Positions 28,903 through 39,049 of a stretch of 64,000 nucleotides of DNA are shown here, in pieces (the first letter of the stretch is position 1; every line of letters begins with the position of its first letter). The stretch spans positions 62,001-126,000 of the forward strand of contig NZ_JAKGRW010000004.1 in NCBI RefSeq assembly GCF_021555175.1, in the 5' to 3' direction. Under the pieces are notes generated by a model. The model worked only from the letters and a program-made list of their open reading frames with translations. It did not search any database and had not been told where the DNA came from. Position numbers and translations under genes: made by a program. The stretch is from Nocardioides alcanivorans (GTDB taxonomy: Bacteria; Actinomycetota; Actinomycetes; Propionibacteriales; Nocardioidaceae).

Positions 28903-30404
28903 GGGGACACCTCCTGCTTGGTCGGGTTGCGGCGCCGGACGGCGCCGATGATGAAGGGTGCCACGATGGCCAGGACGGCGATCGCATAGAGCACGACGGC
29001 CAGGACCTCGTTGAACAGGCCGGAGACCTCGCCTCCCGAGATCGTGAGCGCCTCCCTGAAGCGGGTCTCGCCCAGTGGTCCGAGGATCACGCCGAGGATC
29101 AGCGGCAGCACCGGCAGGCCGAAACGCCGCATCACCAGGCCGAGCAGGCCGAAGACCAACAACAAGAACACGTCGAACGACTGGAGGTTGGCGGCGTAGG
29201 CACCGAGGGAGGCGAAGAAGAGGATGCCTGCGTAGAGCTGCGGCCGGGGGATCATCAACAACTTGGCCCACAACGGTGCCAGCGGCAGGTTGAGCACGAG
29301 CAGCAGGGCGTTGCCGATGAGTAGGCTCGCCAGCAACGTCCAGACCAGGTCGGACTCGGTGCTCATGAGCTGGGGGCCCGGCTGGATGCCGTAGCTGGTG
29401 AAGGCGGCCAGCATCACCGCGGAGGTCGCCGTCACCGGGATGCCCATGGCGAGCAGCGGCACGAAGGTGCCGGCAGCAGATGCGTTGTTGGCGGCCTCGG
29501 GGCCGGCCACACCCTCGATCGCACCCTCGCCGAATTCCTTGCCCTTGGCCAGCTTGCGCTCGAGCACGTAGGAGAGGAAGGTCGGCGTCTCCGCGCCTCC
29601 TGCGGGGACGGCGCCGAAGGGGAAACCGAGTGCGGTGCCACGGAGCCATGGTTTCCAGCTGCGTCGCCAGTCGTCCTTGCCCATCCACGGTTGTCCCACC
29701 GGGATCACGGCGAGCGGCTTGCGGCGCAGGTGCGCGGCGACCCACAGCGCCTCGCCGAGGGCGAAGATGCCGACGGCGACGACGACGATGTCGAGCCGGT
29801 CCGCGAGGAGCGGTTGGTCGAAGCTCAGTCGTGCCTGACCGGTGTTGAGGTCCAGGCCGACCAGGCCGATGGTCAGGCCGAGGAAGAGCGAGATGAAGCC
29901 GCGCAGCTTGGAGTCTCCGAGCACGCTGGTCACCAGCACCATCGCCAGCACGACGATGGCGAAGTAGGACGGTGCCCCGATCTCCACGCCGATGTCGGCC
30001 AGAGCAGGTGCGAAGAAGGCGACCAGCAGCGTGCCGATCGTGCCCGCGATGAACGAGCCGATCGCCGCGGTAGCCAGGGCCTGCGCGGCTCGGCCCTTCT
30101 TCGCCATCTTGTTGCCCTCGATCGCGGTCATCACCGACGAGGACTCACCTGGCGTGTTGAGCAGGATCGAGGTCGTCGAACCGCCGTACATGCCGCCGTA
30201 GTAGATGCCAGCGAACATGATGAAGGACTGCGTGGCGCCGAGCCCGAAGGTGACAGGCAGCAGCAGGGCGACGGCCATGGCCGGGCCGATGCCGGGCAGC
30301 ACCCCGACGAATGTGCCGAGGATGACACCGATGGCGGCATAGAGCAGGTTCTCGGGAGTCAGCGCGGCGCCCAGGCCGCCGAGCAGGAGGTCGAGGCTGT
30401 CCAT
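28899..30404 (-). CDS. tctA: tripartite tricarboxylate transporter large membrane subunit TctA
   Basis: A 501-residue integral membrane protein with 10-12 spans that forms the transport channel for citrate-like acids, driven by the sodium or proton gradient. The TctA family motif region [21 protein letters not shown] is near residues 66-86, and the repeated [13 protein letters not shown] and [13 protein letters not shown] are visible. The start codon overlaps the tctB stop by one base. It works with TctB and the lipoprotein TctC. Confidence 0.93.
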   Translation of the reverse strand: MDSLDLLLGGLGAALTPENLLYAAIGVILGTFVGVLPGIGPAMAVALLLPVTFGLGATQSFIMFAGIYYGGMYGGSTTSILLNTPGESSSVMTAIEGNKMAKKGRAAQALATAAIGSFIAGTIGTLLVAFFAPALADIGVEIGAPSYFAIVVLAMVLVTSVLGDSKLRGFISLFLGLTIGLVGLDLNTGQARLSFDQPLLADRLDIVVVAVGIFALGEALWVAAHLRRKPLAVIPVGQPWMGKDDWRRSWKPWLRGTALGFPFGAVPAGGAETPTFLSYVLERKLAKGKEFGEGAIEGVAGPEAANNASAAGTFVPLLAMGIPVTATSAVMLAAFTSYGIQPGPQLMSTESDLVWTLLASLLIGNALLLVLNLPLAPLWAKLLMIPRPQLYAGILFFASLGAYAANLQSFDVFLLLVFGLLGLVMRRFGLPVLPLILGVILGPLGETRFREALTISGGEVSGLFNEVLAVVLYAIAVLAIVAPFIIGAVRRRNPTKQEVSP

Positions 30405-30931
30405 CAGAGAATCCCGTCCAGGATGCCGGGAGACAGCGCGATGCCCAACCCGGAGTAGAAGGCATACCAGCTGCCGACCGACAGCACCCCGCCGATGATG
30501 AGGTCGCGGATGACGGTGCGGCTGCCAAGTGACCAGGCACTGCCGGCGAAGAGGATCGCACCGGTGATGGCCCAGCCGAGCCAGTCGATGGTGGCGATCG
30601 TGAAGACCAGGACTCCGACCAGCTTGAGGACGGTGATCCAGTCGGCGCCCTGGGAGAGGTCCACGTCCTCACCTGCCTCCGCCGTGCCCCGGTCGCCGCG
30701 TGCGGTGGCGACCGCGAGGAGTACGGCGAGCAGCAGCATCACGCTGCCGATGAGGTAGGGGAAGGCCTTCGGGCCGACCGGGTCGCCGAAGCCGACGGTC
30801 AGGCCGGTTGCGTCATAGATGGTGTAGCCGCCGACGGCGGCCAGCAGTGCCGCCAAGCCGTACTGTGCCCGGTCGCTGGTCCTCTCCTGCGGGCCGAGTT
30901 CGGCCACGCCGACCTCCGAGATCTCACTCAT
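30404..30931 (-). CDS. tctB: tripartite tricarboxylate transporter small membrane subunit TctB
   Basis: 175 residues with four hydrophobic spans ([69 protein letters not shown]), the usual TctB plan. ATG 30931 (MSEISEVGV) overlaps the tctC stop as ATGA, so the extended upstream frame is rejected. It assists TctA assembly. Confidence 0.88.
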   Translation of the reverse strand: MSEISEVGVAELGPQERTSDRAQYGLAALLAAVGGYTIYDATGLTVGFGDPVGPKAFPYLIGSVMLLLAVLLAVATARGDRGTAEAGEDVDLSQGADWITVLKLVGVLVFTIATIDWLGWAITGAILFAGSAWSLGSRTVIRDLIIGGVLSVGSWYAFYSGLGIALSPGILDGIL

Positions 30932-31926
30932 AGCAGTCCCAACTCCTCGAGGGTTTCGGCGACGCGTTCGTCCTGTTCCTCGAGGAAGGCAGTGAAGTCG
31001 TCGCCGGTCTTGAACTCGTCCGTCCACTTGTTGTCCTTGAGCGCCTGCTTCCACTCAGGGCTCCGGTGCATCTCCTCAAGGAAGGCAATGAGCTCCTCGC
31101 GCCGTTCCGCAGAGATCCCGGGCGGAGCCAACACCCCACGCCAGTTGGTGAACACCAGGTCGATGCCCGATTCGGTCAGGGTGGGGAACCCTTCGGCGAA
31201 ACCGTCCAGGCGCTCCTCCCCGGAGACGGCGAGGACCCGGAGCTCGCCGGCGGTGATCTGGCCCTCGAACTCGCCCAGCCCGCTGAAGCCGACGGCGATC
31301 TTGTGGCCGAGCAGGGCGCTCGTGAGGGGGCCGCCGCCGTCATAGGGCACGTAGCGCACGTCGCGGGGGTCGATCCCCACCGTGCTGGCCAACTGCATCG
31401 GGAAGAGGTGGTCGGGGCCGCCTGCCGACGAGCCGCCGCCCACGGCGATCTTGCCCGGCCGCTTCTTCCAGTCCGCGATGAAGTCGTCGATGGTCTTGTA
31501 GGGCGAGTCGGCGGGGACCAACACGCCCTCCTGGTCCTCGATCAGTTGGGCCAGGGGAGTGGCGTCCTTGAGCCGGTGATCGAGCCCGAAGGAGTAGGAC
31601 GAGCCGACGATGCCGAGACCGACCGTCATCATGACGTTGTTGTCTCCCTCGGCGTTCATCAACCGGGTCAGGGCGACGGAGCCACCGGCTCCCATGATGT
31701 TGGTGACCTCGAACGTGCCGCCGGTGATGTCTGCTGACTCCAGGACTGCGACTGCGGCGCGACCGGTCTGGTCGTAGCCGCCCCCAGCGCTGTTCGGAAT
31801 GAGCATGACCATGTCCTTCGACGGGTCACCGCGGGTCACCCCGCAGCCGGCGGTGCTGAAGATCGCCAGGGTGATGCCGAGCGCCACGGCGATGAGCCGG
31901 CGCCGGCTGCGACCGGGGTCGGTCAT
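30928..31926 (-). CDS. tctC: tricarboxylate-binding lipoprotein TctC
   Basis: The extracellular solute-binding subunit. ATG 31926 is preceded by an ideal AGGAGG. The signal peptide ends in a lipobox (STAGC), so the protein is anchored at Cys near residue 28. The Bug/TctC signature regions VMLIPNSAGGGYDQTGR and IMGAGGSVALTRLM are near the start of the mature protein. It captures citrate or a related carboxylate. First gene of the tctC-tctB-tctA-usp operon, divergent from a CitA-type sensor. Confidence 0.93.
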   Translation of the reverse strand: MTDPGRSRRRLIAVALGITLAIFSTAGCGVTRGDPSKDMVMLIPNSAGGGYDQTGRAAVAVLESADITGGTFEVTNIMGAGGSVALTRLMNAEGDNNVMMTVGLGIVGSSYSFGLDHRLKDATPLAQLIEDQEGVLVPADSPYKTIDDFIADWKKRPGKIAVGGGSSAGGPDHLFPMQLASTVGIDPRDVRYVPYDGGGPLTSALLGHKIAVGFSGLGEFEGQITAGELRVLAVSGEERLDGFAEGFPTLTESGIDLVFTNWRGVLAPPGISAERREELIAFLEEMHRSPEWKQALKDNKWTDEFKTGDDFTAFLEEQDERVAETLEELGLL

Positions 31927-32018
31927 GGTTCCTCCTCGGGTCGGAGTGCGGATGTGGTGATCCTGCGGCGATGATGTGGTTGGCGTCACGATTCGGAAAC
32001 CAATGGAGGTTGTGGAAC

Positions 32019-33661
32019 TTGTGGTCACGGCCGGCCGGGACCCCGCGCATCACGATGGCGGGGCAGTTCCTGCTGCTCCAACTGACGGTGTTGCTGGTGG
32101 CACTGGCGGTGGCGAGCATCGCGTCCGTGCGCCAGAGCGAGGCCGACTTCCGGGCGCAGCGCGCGATCCCCTTGCGTGTGACGGCGCAGGACCTCGCCAA
32201 CCTCGACGTGGTCCGTGCCGAGATCAGCAACCGGCCCGTGCTGGCCTCCCTCACGTCGTACGCCGAGCAGTTCCGCGGGCGCAGCGGTGCCTCGGAGATA
32301 CATCTTGCCGACCCAGAGGGCGTGGTGCTCGTCAGCACCGACGCTCACGAGGTGGGCCACCGGCTCGACCTCTCCGAGAGCGAGGTGCGTGGCGCGAGCA
32401 CCTGGACCGGCGACGTCCATGACGACGGCAGCAGGGCGCTCGCCGCACACGTGCCCGTCTTCGACCAGGGGATCCCGGCCGGGCAGCCGGGCGGACCGCG
32501 GGCACCGGCGATGGTGGGCATCGTGGCGGTCACCGACGACTATCCGTCGGTCACCGACCGGGCCGGCGAAGTGCTGCCCGACATGTTGCGATTCCTCGGA
32601 CTCGGCCTGGCGCTCGGGCTCGCCGGCGCCTGGCTGTTGTCACGCCTGATCAAGCGACGGACCCGGGGACTGGAGCCGGTGGAGATCGCCGCTCTCGCAG
32701 ACCATCGAGAGGCACTGTTGCGGTCGGTGCGTGAAGGTGTTGTCGCCGTCGGTGCCGACGGCGTGGTCACGATGATCAACGACAGCGCCCGGGACCTGCT
32801 GGATCTCGCTCCGGACATGGGGAGCGAAGGTAGCCGGGTGCAGGATCTTCCCGTCGGGGACGAGGTGCTCGACCTGCTCACCGGGGAGGGGAGCAGCACG
32901 ACCGGGTGCTTGTCGTCGGGGAGCGGGTGCTCGTGGCGAACCGCAACGAGGTCCGCGAGGGTGGCCGCGACGTCGGGGCGGTGACCACCCTGCGCGACCG
33001 CACCGAGCTGCTGGCGATGCAGAGCGAGCTCACCGCACGCGAGAGCATCACCGAGACCCTGCGTGCGCAGACCCACGAGTTCAACAACCAGCTCCACATG
33101 ATCTCCGGGCTCCTGCAACTGGAGGAGTATGACGAGGCGTCCGCGTTGATCGGCACCCTCGCCCGTCGTCGGGCGGAGATCAGTGACGCGGTGGTGGCCA
33201 AGGTCCACGACCCGGCGGTCGCGGCACTCCTGGTGGCGAAGGTCAGCTTGGCGGCCGAACGCGGCATCGACATTGCCCTCTCCGGTGACACCGGCCTGCC
33301 CAGGCTCGATCCCGACCTCTCCGCCGACGTCGGCACCGTGCTCGGCAATCTCGTCGACAACGCCGTCGACGCGACGGTTGCGGCCGGTGGCGACCGGATC
33401 GACGTACGGCTTGCGCAGGAGGAGGAAGCCGTCGCGGTGCAGGTCTTCGACACGGGCCCGGGTGTTCCGGACGACTCGGTGGCCGAGATCTTCCGCAAGG
33501 GCTGGAGCAGCAAGCCCAGCGATGCCAGTGGACGAGGTGTGGGCCTAGCGCTGGTCCAGGTCGTGTGTGCGCGGCGCGGGGGCCATGTCTCGGTGCACAA
33601 TCAGCAGGGCGCGGTCTTCACTGCCGTGCTGCCGATGACCCCGAGGAGTGCTGGCGCATGA
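32019..33661 (+). CDS. CitA/DcuS-type sensor histidine kinase
   Basis: A membrane sensor: first helix QFLLLQLTVLLVALAVASIA, an extracellular PAS-like domain of about 130 residues, a second helix (MLRFLGLGLALGLAGAWLL), a cytoplasmic PAS, the phospho-acceptor box HEFNNQLHMISGLLQL and ATPase boxes FDTGPGVPDD and GRGVGLALV. One G is missing at 32888-32891; restoring it joins LTGEG to EQHDRVLVVGERVL and gives about 547 residues. The start is uncertain: TTG 32019 has GGAGG 9 nt upstream, and ATG 32055 is the alternative. Probably senses a carboxylate for the divergent tct operon. Confidence 0.87.
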
Positions 33662-34337
33662 CCGACCCGGTGCGGGTGCTCGTCGTCGACGACGACTTCA
33701 TGGTGGCCTCGATCCACACCAGGTTCGTGGAGCGGATGGAGGGTTTCGAGGTGGTGGGACAGGCGGCGACGGGCGCGACCGCCCTCACCGAGATCGACCG
33801 GCTGCGGCCCGATCTGGTGCTGCTCGACGTACATCTTCCTGATCTCACGGGCATCGAGGTGCTGCGCCGGTTGCGGGGCGCCGGCAACGACGTCGGAGTG
33901 TTGATGGTGACCGCGGCACGCGAGGCGGAAACGGTTCGTGCGGCAGCTGCGGCAGGGGCGAGCCACTACCTGGTGAAGCCGTTCGCGTTCGAGGATCTCC
34001 GGGTGCGCATGGAGGCCTTCGCGGAGCAGATGCGTGCGCTGGCGCAGGCGGAGACCGGGCAAGGCGCGATCGACGCGGTCTTCTCAGCGGGGCGGCGGGG
34101 GAGCAGACCAGCGTTGCCCAAGGGCCTGAGCGAACCCACCTTGGCAGCCGTTCGGGAGGTGCTCGGCACGCTGCCGGAGGGGCGGACGTCTCGGCTGCCG
34201 AATGTGCGGAGCAGGTCGGCATCTCCCGGGTCTCCGCGCGCCGCTACCTCGAGTACTGCGTCGAGGCCGACGCTGCGGAGGTGCGACTGAAGTACGGCGG
34301 CGCAGGAAGGCCCGAGCGGCGCTACCACCCGGTCTGA
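33658..34337 (+). CDS. CitB/DcuR-type response regulator
   Basis: A receiver domain with acidic pocket VVDDDF, phospho-acceptor Asp in LLDVHLPD near residue 56, and the conserved Lys in LVKPF. The C-terminal helix-turn-helix ([19 protein letters not shown]) is only seen after restoring one G at 34179-34182; without it the frame turns to nonsense. Restored length is 226 residues, the normal size for this group. ATG overlaps the kinase stop as ATGA. Likely activator of tctCBA. Confidence 0.88.
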
Positions 34338-34399
34338 CCTCGGACGGCCGTGTCCGATTTCCGCGAGTGCTTCGCTCGGTGATGCGGCACCATGGAGTC

Positions 34400-35886
34400 A
34401 TGCACACAGATCGGGAGGCCTGCTACCGGGCCGTGAAGAGTCGGGACCGCAGGTTCGACGGCCGCTTCATCACCGCAGTGCACACGACGGGGATCTACTG
34501 CCGCCCTTCCTGCCCGGCCCGTACGCCGGCACTCGCCAACGTGAGCTTCCTGCCGACCGCAGCTGCGGCGCAGGCAGCCGGATTCCGAGCGTGCAAGCGG
34601 TGCCTTCCCGATGCCACCCCGGTGATCCGGAGTGGGATCTCGCTGCCGATGTCGCAGGGCGGGCGATGCGTTTGATCGCCGACGGCACCGTGGACAGGGA
34701 AGGCGTGCCGGGTCTCGCGCAGCGGCTCGGCTACACGCCGCGCCACCTCGGCCGTGTTCTCACCAGCCAGTTCGGGGCCGGGCCGTTGGCCCTGGCCAGG
34801 GCCCGACGTGCCCAGACGGCGCGCGTCCTGGTGGAGACCACCGATCTCGGGCTGGCCGACATCGCCTTCGCCGCTGGCTTCTCCAGCGTCCGCCAGTTCA
34901 ACGAGACGTTCGCGGAGGTCTATGCGACGGCACCGAGCCAGTTGCGCCGTGGGCGCGCCCAGGCGTCAACGTCGTCGAGTGGCATGCTCGAGGTGCACCA
35001 CCGGCTGGCTGTGCGCACCCCTTTCGCAGGCCGGGCGCTGCTCGATTTCCTTGCCGCCCGTGCGGTCCCGGGGGTGGAGGCTACCGGGCCCGGTTGGTAT
35101 GCCCGCACCCTTGACCTCCCGCACGGGCCGGGCACGGTGCGCCTCGAACTCGTCGACCACCTTGAGGCGGGCAGCGTGGCGCAGGTCGAGGCGCGGTTCG
35201 GGTTCACCGACCTGCGTGATCTCAGTGCCGCGGTCGAACGGGTCCGACGCCTTCTCGACGCCGATTGCGATCCGGTCGCCGTCGACGATGAGCTGGGAGC
35301 TGACCCGAGACTCGCTCCCTTGGTACGCCGGCGTCCCGGACTACGCGTCCCAGGCCATGTCTCCGGGACGGAGGTTGCGGTGCGGGCCGTGCTCGGCCAA
35401 CAGGTGACGGTGGCCGCCGCACGCACGCTGGCTGGTCGCCTCGTGTCTGCCTGGGGGCAACCGCTGACGGAGCCCACGCAGGACGGCCTCACCCATCTCT
35501 TCCCGAACTCGGAGGTGCTTGCCGCATCCGATCCGGACCACCTCGCGATGCCCCGCAGCCGGGCCGCGGCACTGGTGGGGCTCGCGGCGGCACTCGCCGC
35601 CGGTCGCGTCCGGCTCGACCATGCCCTCGACCGCGACGAGGTGCGTGCCAGGTTGCTGGAGCTGAGGGGCATCGGCCCGTGGACGGCCGACTACATCCTG
35701 ATGCGGGCGCTGGCCCATCCCGACGTGCTCCTGCCCACCGATGTCGGCACCCGACACGCACTCGCCCTGATCGACTCGGGAGCCGATGCTGCCGTGGTGG
35801 GTCAGGACTGGCGCCCGTGGCGCTCCTATGCCCAGCTGCACCTGTGGCAGTCACTCAACGAAGGGGACACCTCATGTGGACCGTGA
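34400..35886 (+). CDS. Ada/AlkA fusion: methyl-sensing regulator and DNA glycosylase
   Basis: A bifunctional repair protein. The N-terminal Ada zinc domain carries the four Cys (CRPSC near residues 34-38 and CKRC), where the first Cys accepts a methyl group from DNA phosphotriesters. An AraC helix-turn-helix pair follows ([20 protein letters not shown]), then an AlkA N-terminal domain and the HhH-GPD glycosylase ([17 protein letters not shown] with catalytic Asp in LPTDVG). One C is missing at 34617-34620; restoring it gives 495 residues. The same fusion is known as AlkA (Rv1317c) in mycobacteria. It probably activates its own gene and ogt. Confidence 0.92.
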
Positions 35887-36356
35887 TCGAGACACCCATC
35901 GACGACCTGCGCATCGTGGCGCACGACGGCGCGATCACCCAGATCGACTTCCACCCCCATGATGCGTGGGACGGGAAGCGACCGGTGGGCGAACGTCAAG
36001 ACGATGCGCCCTTGCTGGTCGAGGCGCGGACGCAGCTGGCGGCGTACTTCGCTCGTGAGCTCAAGGACTTCGACCTTCCGCTCGCCCCGGTCGGCACCGA
36101 CTTCCAGCACCAGGTGTGGGCAGAGTTGCGCAGGATCGCGTGGGGTGAGACAGCCACCTATGGCCAGGTCGCCCACCGCCTCGGACGTACCAACATGGCG
36201 TCGCGCGCCGTGGGTCTGGCCAACGGACGCAACCCCATCCCCATCGTCGTGCCCTGCCACCGGGTCATCGGCGCCGATGGCACGTTGACCGGCTACGCAG
36301 GTGGCATGGGTCGCAAGCAGGTGCTGCTCGACCTCGAAAGCGACTCCCTCTTCTGA
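35874..36356 (+). CDS. ogt: methylated-DNA-protein-cysteine methyltransferase
   Basis: A suicide repair protein that removes methyl from O6-methylguanine. The active site PCHRV is near residues 127-131, and the DNA-binding helix region ([22 protein letters not shown]) precedes it. It is 160 residues. ATG 35874, after AAGGGGACACCTC, overlaps the end of the Ada/AlkA gene by 13 bp, so the two are one operon. It is the last gene before a repeat-rich region. Confidence 0.93.
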   Translation: MWTVIETPIDDLRIVAHDGAITQIDFHPHDAWDGKRPVGERQDDAPLLVEARTQLAAYFARELKDFDLPLAPVGTDFQHQVWAELRRIAWGETATYGQVAHRLGRTNMASRAVGLANGRNPIPIVVPCHRVIGADGTLTGYAGGMGRKQVLLDLESDSLF

Positions 36357-36387
36357 ACCCACCCCGGTGACCGAGCCCGCCCCCGTT

Positions 36388-36535
36388 GGTCGAGCTTGTC
36401 GAGACCACCCGCAGCCCCACCCGGAGGTCGAGCCTGTCGAGACCGTTTCGTTGGTCGAGCCCGTCGAGACCCACGCCGCCCACCTCGTTGGTCGAGCCCG
36501 TTGAGACCGTTTCGTCGGTCGAGCCTGTCGAGACC
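36388..36535. repeat. five REP-like copies upstream of the DUF222-HNH gene
   Basis: Five near-copies of GGTCGAGCTTGTCGAGACC at 36388-36406, 36426-36444, 36453-36471, 36490-36508 and 36517-36535. They vary at two or three positions (CTTG, CCTG, CCCG). The core is the same as in the hairpin repeats at 2000-2145. They fill the gap between ogt and the HNH gene. No gene is apparent in 36357-36622. Confidence 0.9.
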
Positions 36536-36622
36536 TCGTCCTGACGGCGCGCGGTGGTGGTTGTCCACAGGTTGGGTTCGTGATCGTCGTGTTGTGTCGG
36601 AGCGAAATGTTGGACTGGTTCC

Positions 36623-39049
36623 ATGATCGAAATCGACGCCCGCCACCAGCCGTACGAGGTCTCTGACCTCGATGGCGGGACCCTGCTCGGCTTCCTCGCC
36701 GAAGACCGCGTCGTCGAGTTGAAGATGACCCGCAAGAAGCTCCGGTTGGCTTACCAGTGGGCGATCATGCACCCACCGTCCCCGGACAAGCCGAAAGCTG
36801 TGGTGGGTGACGAGACCCTGTTTCCCACCGACTGTGAAGACAGGATCTCGGGTGACGGCACTCCTGATGTCGCGTTGTTTGCGGTGGAGGAGCTCGCCGC
36901 CTCGGCCGGGATCTCGCGGGGTGCCGGTTTCGCGTTGATCGCGGACGCTCTGGATCTGGTGCACCGGCTCCCGCTGTTGTGGGCGAAGGTCGAGGCCCTG
37001 GAGGTGCCGGGGTGGAACGCCCGCCGTGTCGCACTCCTCACGAGGAAACTGTCCTATGAGGCGGCACGGTGGTTCGACGAGCACCTCGCGGCCACTGGTC
37101 TGTCGGGTTGGCCGACGATTGAGAAGTGGTTGGCGATGGCGATCGCCAAATTCCACCCCGACCTGGTCAAAGACCCCACCGCGGCGAAGGGCAAGGCTGA
37201 TTGGGGAGTGTGGCTGCACCACCCCCACGCCGGACACGAAGAAGGAGCCGGCGGTGTTGCCGGCACCTCCGAACTCCAAGCTGTCGGTGACTCGTTGGAC
37301 CTGACCCGGTTCATGGATCTCCTCAACCACGAAGCCGAGACGATGCGGCGTCTGGGTGACACCGACGACGTGAACCAGCGGCGTGCGAAGGCGATCGGGC
37401 GGCTCACCGACGACACCGACCAACCCACCCTCGACTACACCAACGCCACCATCGTCGGCGACAGCGAGAACGGCACCGGCAGCAGCACCGACGGCACCGA
37501 CGCGAGCAGTGGCAGTACGGACGGCGCGGCCGCAGGCTTGGTCGACGCTCCCGCTCCGACCAACAGCGCCGGCACCCCGTCCGCCGTTGCGGCAGCGGGT
37601 GGTGAGCCGGGGATCGGGGTGAAGCCGGGTCGGTTGGTGACGGCCCCGGGGCCGTTCGGGCGTCGGCGTGGGTTGCGGGTGATGGCCCATGTGAACCTTG
37701 CGGACCTGTTGGCGTTGGGCCTCGACCCCCACGAGTTGGGGTTGGACGGCGACGGGATCGCCTCCACCGACCGGTTGGGGCAGGTCCTCACCACCCAGCT
37801 ACGAGACTGGATCACCCGTCACGGTTCGCTTGCGTCGGTGACCCCGGTGGTGGATTTGAACAGGACCGATGCGGTGGATCGTCATGATCCACCTGAGTGG
37901 ATGGACACGCTGGTCCGGTTGCGTGACCCGCATTGTGTGTATCCCAACTGTGAACGCTCCAGCTGGGACGCCGACCTGGACCACATCGACCCCTACCTTC
38001 CACTTGGTGAGGGTGGTCCGCCCGGACAAACTCGCCCGGAGAATCTGGCTCCGTTGTGTCGACGTCATCACCTGATGAAAACCCACGGCCACTGGCGATA
38101 CCGACGAACCAGGGACGGGACGTATATCTGGACCAGCCAGCACGGCAGGACCTGGCTGGTCACCCCCAAGGCACCCACGACACCACCGACACCCGCTGAG
38201 TCCAGCCGAGCATCACCGGCCACCGGCCACCGGCCACGGGACAACAGCACCGGTCACAAACAGCGCCTGCCGAACACGCACCACCCGCCCACCCCGGGGA
38301 GAACCACGCTCTCCCCGGGGCACAGGCACGCCCACACTGACCAGGGTCTCGACAAGCTCGACCAACGACGTACAGACTCGACCACCGACGTAGGGACTCG
38401 GGCAACGGCGTACGGGCTCGAGCAACGGGGTGCGGCAATGGTCTCGACAAGCTCGACCGGCGGGGATGCCATGGGTTCGAGAACAGGATCCCGATGGTCG
38501 AGCCTGTCGAGACCAGCTCTGCCCCGCGGGGAAAAGTCTCGACAAGCTCGACCGACGACGTACAGACCGACCAACGGGGTACAGGTTCGGCCAACGGTGC
38601 ACAGGGGCGGGGTGGGACGTCCGGGGTTGCCGACGGAGCGTCAAGGGGCTTGGCCGCGGCGGGCGCCCACCCGACGCAACCCACACGAGGAGCCGTGCGC
38701 ACGACGCGCCGCCCCAGCGAGGAGGTTGCCCCGGACGGCACGGCCCGGGGCGGGGTCTCGACACCCACGTGCAAGGTCTCGACAGGCTCGACCAACGAGG
38801 TACAGGTTCGACGAGCGGGGCTGTGGCGAGGGTCTCGACAGGCTCGACCAACGAGGTACAGGCTCGACCAACGAGGTACAGGTTCGACTAGCGGGGCTGC
38901 GGCGAGGGTCTCGACAAGCTCGACCAACGAGATACAGGCTCGACCAACGACGTACGGGCTCGAACGGCGGGTACAAGTTCGACCGACGGGCACGGGTCGA
39001 TCAGGGGCCAGGGGCGGCGGCGCTACTCAGCGGCTGCGCGCCGCAGTGA
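36623..39049 (+). CDS. DUF222 and HNH endonuclease-like protein (13E12 type) with repeat-derived tail
   Basis: Residues 1-400 are a DUF222 domain. An HNH nuclease-like domain follows at about 430-490 with two CxxxxC/CxxH-type pairs and the catalytic set DHIDPY, ENLAPLC, RRHH. Such proteins are multicopy in actinobacteria, linked to the mycobacterial 13E12 repeat, and their role is unproven. The open frame continues another 300 residues as Ser/Thr/Arg-rich low-complexity sequence. From about residue 575 it simply translates the repeat array (STSSTNE-, QARPTRY- units). The natural end is therefore probably earlier or has been overwritten. ATG 36623; no good ribosome site. Confidence 0.85.
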   Translation: MIEIDARHQPYEVSDLDGGTLLGFLAEDRVVELKMTRKKLRLAYQWAIMHPPSPDKPKAVVGDETLFPTDCEDRISGDGTPDVALFAVEELAASAGISRGAGFALIADALDLVHRLPLLWAKVEALEVPGWNARRVALLTRKLSYEAARWFDEHLAATGLSGWPTIEKWLAMAIAKFHPDLVKDPTAAKGKADWGVWLHHPHAGHEEGAGGVAGTSELQAVGDSLDLTRFMDLLNHEAETMRRLGDTDDVNQRRAKAIGRLTDDTDQPTLDYTNATIVGDSENGTGSSTDGTDASSGSTDGAAAGLVDAPAPTNSAGTPSAVAAAGGEPGIGVKPGRLVTAPGPFGRRRGLRVMAHVNLADLLALGLDPHELGLDGDGIASTDRLGQVLTTQLRDWITRHGSLASVTPVVDLNRTDAVDRHDPPEWMDTLVRLRDPHCVYPNCERSSWDADLDHIDPYLPLGEGGPPGQTRPENLAPLCRRHHLMKTHGHWRYRRTRDGTYIWTSQHGRTWLVTPKAPTTPPTPAESSRASPATGHRPRDNSTGHKQRLPNTHHPPTPGRTTLSPGHRHAHTDQGLDKLDQRRTDSTTDVGTRATAYGLEQRGAAMVSTSSTGGDAMGSRTGSRWSSLSRPALPRGEKSRQARPTTYRPTNGVQVRPTVHRGGVGRPGLPTERQGAWPRRAPTRRNPHEEPCARRAAPARRLPRTARPGAGSRHPRARSRQARPTRYRFDERGCGEGLDRLDQRGTGSTNEVQVRLAGLRRGSRQARPTRYRLDQRRTGSNGGYKFDRRARVDQGPGAAALLSGCAPQ
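38342..39000. repeat. degenerate repeat array at the 3' end of the DUF222-HNH gene
   Basis: At least six copies of TCTCGACAAGCTCGACC or its CAGG variant are interleaved with roughly 20-bp tandem units of the form GCTCGACCAACGAGGTACAG, especially at 38775-38990. A larger unit of about 100 bp that includes GCGGGGCTGTGGCGAGG recurs at about 38,815 and 38,893. The array is open in the HNH frame and ends where ndgR ends on the other strand. Unit and spacing are too degenerate for CRISPR. Confidence 0.85.

Noticed and set aside
38342..39000. CRISPR array
   Set aside because: Units are degenerate, spacing is irregular, there are no unique spacers and no cas gene; the core is a dispersed palindrome seen elsewhere in the window.
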